Below the pieces are notes generated by a model that was not told the DNA's origin, did not search any database, and saw only the letters and a program-made list of their open reading frames with translations. From Pseudomonadota bacterium (GTDB taxonomy: Bacteria > Pseudomonadota > Gammaproteobacteria > Xanthomonadales > Xanthomonadaceae), in NCBI GenBank assembly GCA_023395465.1, contig JAEWZE010000083.1, positions 1 to 15,422 of the forward strand: DNA of 15,422 nt. The letters run 5' to 3'. Positions 13,530 to 15,422 of the stretch are shown here, piece by piece. Within the stretch, counting starts at the first letter, position 1. Each line of letters starts with the position of its first letter. A program made the position numbers and the translations under genes.

Positions 13530-14516
13530 CTACTCCGAATCGAAACCGGCAAGCGCGACGACCCAGGCCGGGGTTTCCGGTTCACCGGTGAAGAATCCGG
13601 GCTGCTTGCCGGCTCCGATCGCCCAGCGATGCAGCCAGCTCGGTCCGCGCGGGCCGTCGTACCCTTCGGCACCGCGCGCGTAAGCCGGATCGCGCATCGC
13701 CTCGTCCAGCCCCACGATTCGATTGCCGCGCGCGCGTGCGCCTTCGACGAGTTCGCCGAAGACCTCCGCATTGAGTTCGTTGGCATGCAGCAGCCAGATC
13801 TGCGCAATCGAACGTCCCAGCAACTGCCGCGACTGCCGGTCGAAATAGTCGATCTTGTCGAGCATGTAGGGCACGTAGTCCGTGCGCAGCCGGGCCAGCA
13901 TGCGTTCCCGTGCTGCCTCGTTCGACAGGCCGTCGAGCACGTTGCGATAGGCCGCTGCCCATAGCCAGTCGCTGTTGTCGACGGTGACCGGCGCGACCCG
14001 GTAGCCGTGCTTCGCGAGGAAGGCATCGAGCGCAGCGCGGTCCCGCGGTGTCCTTCCTGCGCGCAGGTACGGATGCCGGAACCAGCGCGGCGCGGTGCCA
14101 TGCGCCGCCAGCATTGGCCGCAGCTGCCGCTCCCCGCGCAGCACGTCCTGCTGGAACGCCTCCAGTCCAACCGCATGCAGGTCGACGTGGCCATGGGTGT
14201 GGTTGCCCAGCGCATGGCCGCGCGTGAGCCAGTCCTCGAGCCGCGCCAGTCGCTGCGGGTCGACCTTTCCATCGACCTCGAGCTTCCCCTCGTTGACGAA
14301 GCCGGTGACCGGCACGCCGGCGAGGTCGAGCTGCCGCATCAGGCGTTCATGACGGGACTGGAGCTGCGCTTCGGACAGTCCGTCCATCACCGCCCAGGGC
14401 AGGTCGTCGATGGTGATCGCCAGCAGGCGCGGCGCATCGCCCCGCGCGTCGCCGGCCAATGCGGCGGTACCGGCAAACAGCCAGCACAGGATCACCGCCA
14501 GGATTGATGTGCGCAC
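13530..14516 (-). CDS. Exported polysaccharide deacetylase (NodB homology)
   Basis: This is a secreted carbohydrate esterase-4 type protein of 328 residues, expected to remove N- or O-acetyl groups from a polysaccharide or peptidoglycan in the periplasm. A signal peptide occupies residues 1-21 (RTSILAVILCWLFAGTAALA). The NodB motifs are visible: ITIDD (Asp37-Asp38) as motif 1, GNHTHGH (His106 and His110, metal ligands) as motif 2, and RWFRHPYLRAG (144-154) as motif 3. WLLHANELNAE (about 241-251) supplies the late His. The C-terminal tail from about 285 is less typical. GTG 14516 is chosen because GGAGA stands six bases before it and it gives a compact signal peptide; ATG 14546 is possible but has no ribosome-binding site. 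It follows the EF-Tu-domain gene on the same strand after about 130 bases. Confidence 0.9.
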   Translation of the reverse strand: MRTSILAVILCWLFAGTAALAGDARGDAPRLLAITIDDLPWAVMDGLSEAQLQSRHERLMRQLDLAGVPVTGFVNEGKLEVDGKVDPQRLARLEDWLTRGHALGNHTHGHVDLHAVGLEAFQQDVLRGERQLRPMLAAHGTAPRWFRHPYLRAGRTPRDRAALDAFLAKHGYRVAPVTVDNSDWLWAAAYRNVLDGLSNEAARERMLARLRTDYVPYMLDKIDYFDRQSRQLLGRSIAQIWLLHANELNAEVFGELVEGARARGNRIVGLDEAMRDPAYARGAEGYDGPRGPSWLHRWAIGAGKQPGFFTGEPETPAWVVALAGFDSE

Positions 14517-14645
14517 GCGCCATCTCCGCTGCCGGAGACCCGACATGCCGGGCACGACAGTCTGCAAGTGCCGCCGGACCGGGCCAGGTTGGATCGATCC
14601 GGCTGTTCCCCGCTCCCTCTCTTCCATTCCCGCCTGGTCCACCGC

Positions 14646-15041
14646 CTACGGCAGCGGCGGCAGGTCGACATCGACGAAGCCGACGTCCTTGCCGCCTTCG
14701 CGCACGACGTGCCGCACGCCCCCGCGCGCCACGGCCACCGGATCCTTGCAATCCAGGCGCACCTCGCCGGACTCGCCCGGCGCGATCGAGGTACCGGGTT
14801 CCATCCGCATCATGCAGATCACCTCGCGGCCGCCGAACACCACCTTGGGCCGGTAGTTGTTGCGCACCGCCGTGCGGCGCGCGTCGCGCCCGTCCTCCGA
14901 GTAGTTCAGCGTCAGCGTCGCCGGGATGGCCTGGCGCGCGGCAAAACCGACCGGGTCCTGGGCTGGCAGGTCGCTGGCCATGGCAGGCGCGGACACCAGC
15001 AGCGTGGCGAGAATGGCGACGGATGGCAGGCGAATGGGCAT
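14646..15041 (-). CDS. Exported protein consisting of an EF-Tu domain III-like barrel
   Basis: This 131-residue protein has a clear signal peptide (residues 1-22, ending APAMA). The mature part lines up with domain III of elongation factor Tu, from the first strand to the C-terminus. IPATLTLNYSEDG matches the opening strand; NNYRPKVVFGGREVIC (61-76) matches the GYRPQFYFRTTDVTG segment. Then come IAPGESGEVRLDCKDPVAV (86-104), matching the PGDN and HPIAM region, and REGGKDVGFVDV (114-125), matching the REGGRTVGAGVV end of EF-Tu. The GTP-binding domain and domain II are absent, so it cannot act in translation. Cys76 and Cys98 could form a disulfide in the periplasm. The start is supported by GGAG five bases upstream and a TATACT -10 element. 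The function is unknown. Confidence 0.85.
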   Translation of the reverse strand: MPIRLPSVAILATLLVSAPAMASDLPAQDPVGFAARQAIPATLTLNYSEDGRDARRTAVRNNYRPKVVFGGREVICMMRMEPGTSIAPGESGEVRLDCKDPVAVARGGVRHVVREGGKDVGFVDVDLPPLP

Positions 15042-15068
15042 GAGTGCTCCATGCAGGGATGAGCGGGC

Positions 15069-15074
15069 AGTATA
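15069..15074 (-). promoter_or_regulatory. -10 element (TATACT) of the EF-Tu-domain gene
   Basis: On the minus strand TATACT lies 27 bases upstream of the ATG at 15041, giving a leader of about 20 bases with GGAG. The hexamer at the -35 position is poor (GCAGGT), so strength cannot be judged. Confidence 0.5.
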
Positions 15075-15131
15075 GGCCCCGCTGCCGGGACACCTGCACG
15101 GTCGAAACGCAGTTGACGAAGCTATGTCATT

Positions 15132-15157
15132 GCATCGCTGCATCGCTGCCCAGCGAT
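15132..15157. repeat. Tandem GCATCGCT with adjoining hairpin
   Basis: GCATCGCT occurs twice in tandem (15132-15147). The second copy pairs with AGCGAT (15152-15157) to form a six-base stem with a four-base loop. It lies 70-95 bases downstream of the DUF421 gene's stop on the minus strand and might terminate it; there is no T-run. Confidence 0.35.
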
Positions 15158-15227
15158 ATCAGACGCGAGCGCACGGCAACTTCGAACAGATCTCGGCAGA
15201 AGCGTCTTGGTTCCCGATACTTTGTGT

Positions 15228-15422
15228 CTAGTTGCGCTTCGCTTCGATCTCCACGCCTTCGACGTCGGCCAGCGCACTGCATGAGCCGCCCAGGCCGGAA
15301 CTGACGACGCTGAAGTTGCCATCGGTCTCCAGCACGATCGCGTCGACCTCCTCCATCGATGCATGACCTGCGGATCTCACGGCGGCGCGAAGTTCCCCTT
15401 CGGTGACCCGCTGTCGGCGCAT
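15228..15422 (-). CDS. DUF421/YetF-type membrane protein, C-terminal fragment (cut by window)
   Basis: Only the last 64 or so residues are in the window. They read RVTEGELRAAVRSAGHASMEEVDAIVLETDGNFSVV, a pattern typical of the cytoplasmic C-terminal domain of YetF/YcaP-like DUF421 proteins, whose full form begins with three transmembrane helices. The codon at 15422 happens to be ATG but is probably internal, since the full family is about 150-230 residues. The last 20 residues (LADVEGVEIEAKRN) form an acidic tail. The role of the family is poorly known; some members affect spore or envelope properties. Confidence 0.72.
   Translation of the reverse strand: MRRQRVTEGELRAAVRSAGHASMEEVDAIVLETDGNFSVVSSGLGGSCSALADVEGVEIEAKRN

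Noticed and set aside
1..15422. CRISPR arrays, tRNA or rRNA genes, transposase genes
   Set aside because: No regularly spaced repeats, no tRNA-like cloverleaf with a T-loop, no rRNA segments and no transposase motifs were seen on either strand.

Overview
This is a GC-rich chromosomal window that looks like a Xanthomonadaceae/Lysobacteraceae-type gammaproteobacterium (Lysobacter, Luteimonas, Stenotrophomonas or a relative). The placement is inferred from three things: the strong GC bias at third codon positions, a divergent ampR / class A beta-lactamase pair with a twin-arginine leader like the Stenotrophomonas L2 type, and a TonB-dependent receptor. No rRNA, tRNA, CRISPR array, intact insertion sequence or phage gene was seen.

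Layout. 1-4220 (+): an FKBP-type prolyl isomerase lipoprotein. It is followed by a two-gene unit, a BtuB-like TonB-dependent receptor whose stop overlaps (ATGA) the start of an exported protein that joins a c-type heme motif (CGACH) to a calcium-binding FG-GAP/VCBS propeller. 4221-5263 (+): a decayed GNAT acetyltransferase tail, then a PhnB-like VOC protein behind a three-codon mini-ORF. 5447-8610 (-): a cupin, a 591-residue cysteine-free protein of unknown family, and a lipocalin-like protein. 8755-9273 (+): a small lipoprotein. 9525-11513: a class A beta-lactamase (-) divergent from its AmpR regulator (+), which appears to start at CTG. 11723-13312 (+): a short-chain dehydrogenase with an N-terminal Cys4 motif. 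13530-15041 (-): an exported polysaccharide deacetylase, and a small exported protein that is recognisably a lone EF-Tu domain III. 15228-15422 (-): the C-terminal end of a DUF421/YetF-type protein, cut by the window edge.

How the genes fit together. The clearest functional module is ampR-bla: by analogy with known systems, AmpR senses cell-wall recycling intermediates and switches on the divergent beta-lactamase. The TonB receptor and the heme/propeller protein are very likely translated together and probably act on the same substrate at the outer membrane and in the periplasm; the substrate is unknown. Several products are envelope or periplasmic proteins (FKBP, receptor, heme/propeller protein, lipoprotein, beta-lactamase, deacetylase, EF-Tu-domain protein).

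The observations I rate highest are the exported stand-alone EF-Tu domain III, the overlapping receptor / heme-propeller pair, the CTG start of ampR and the unclassified 591-residue protein. All calls come from reading the sequence; no database search was run.
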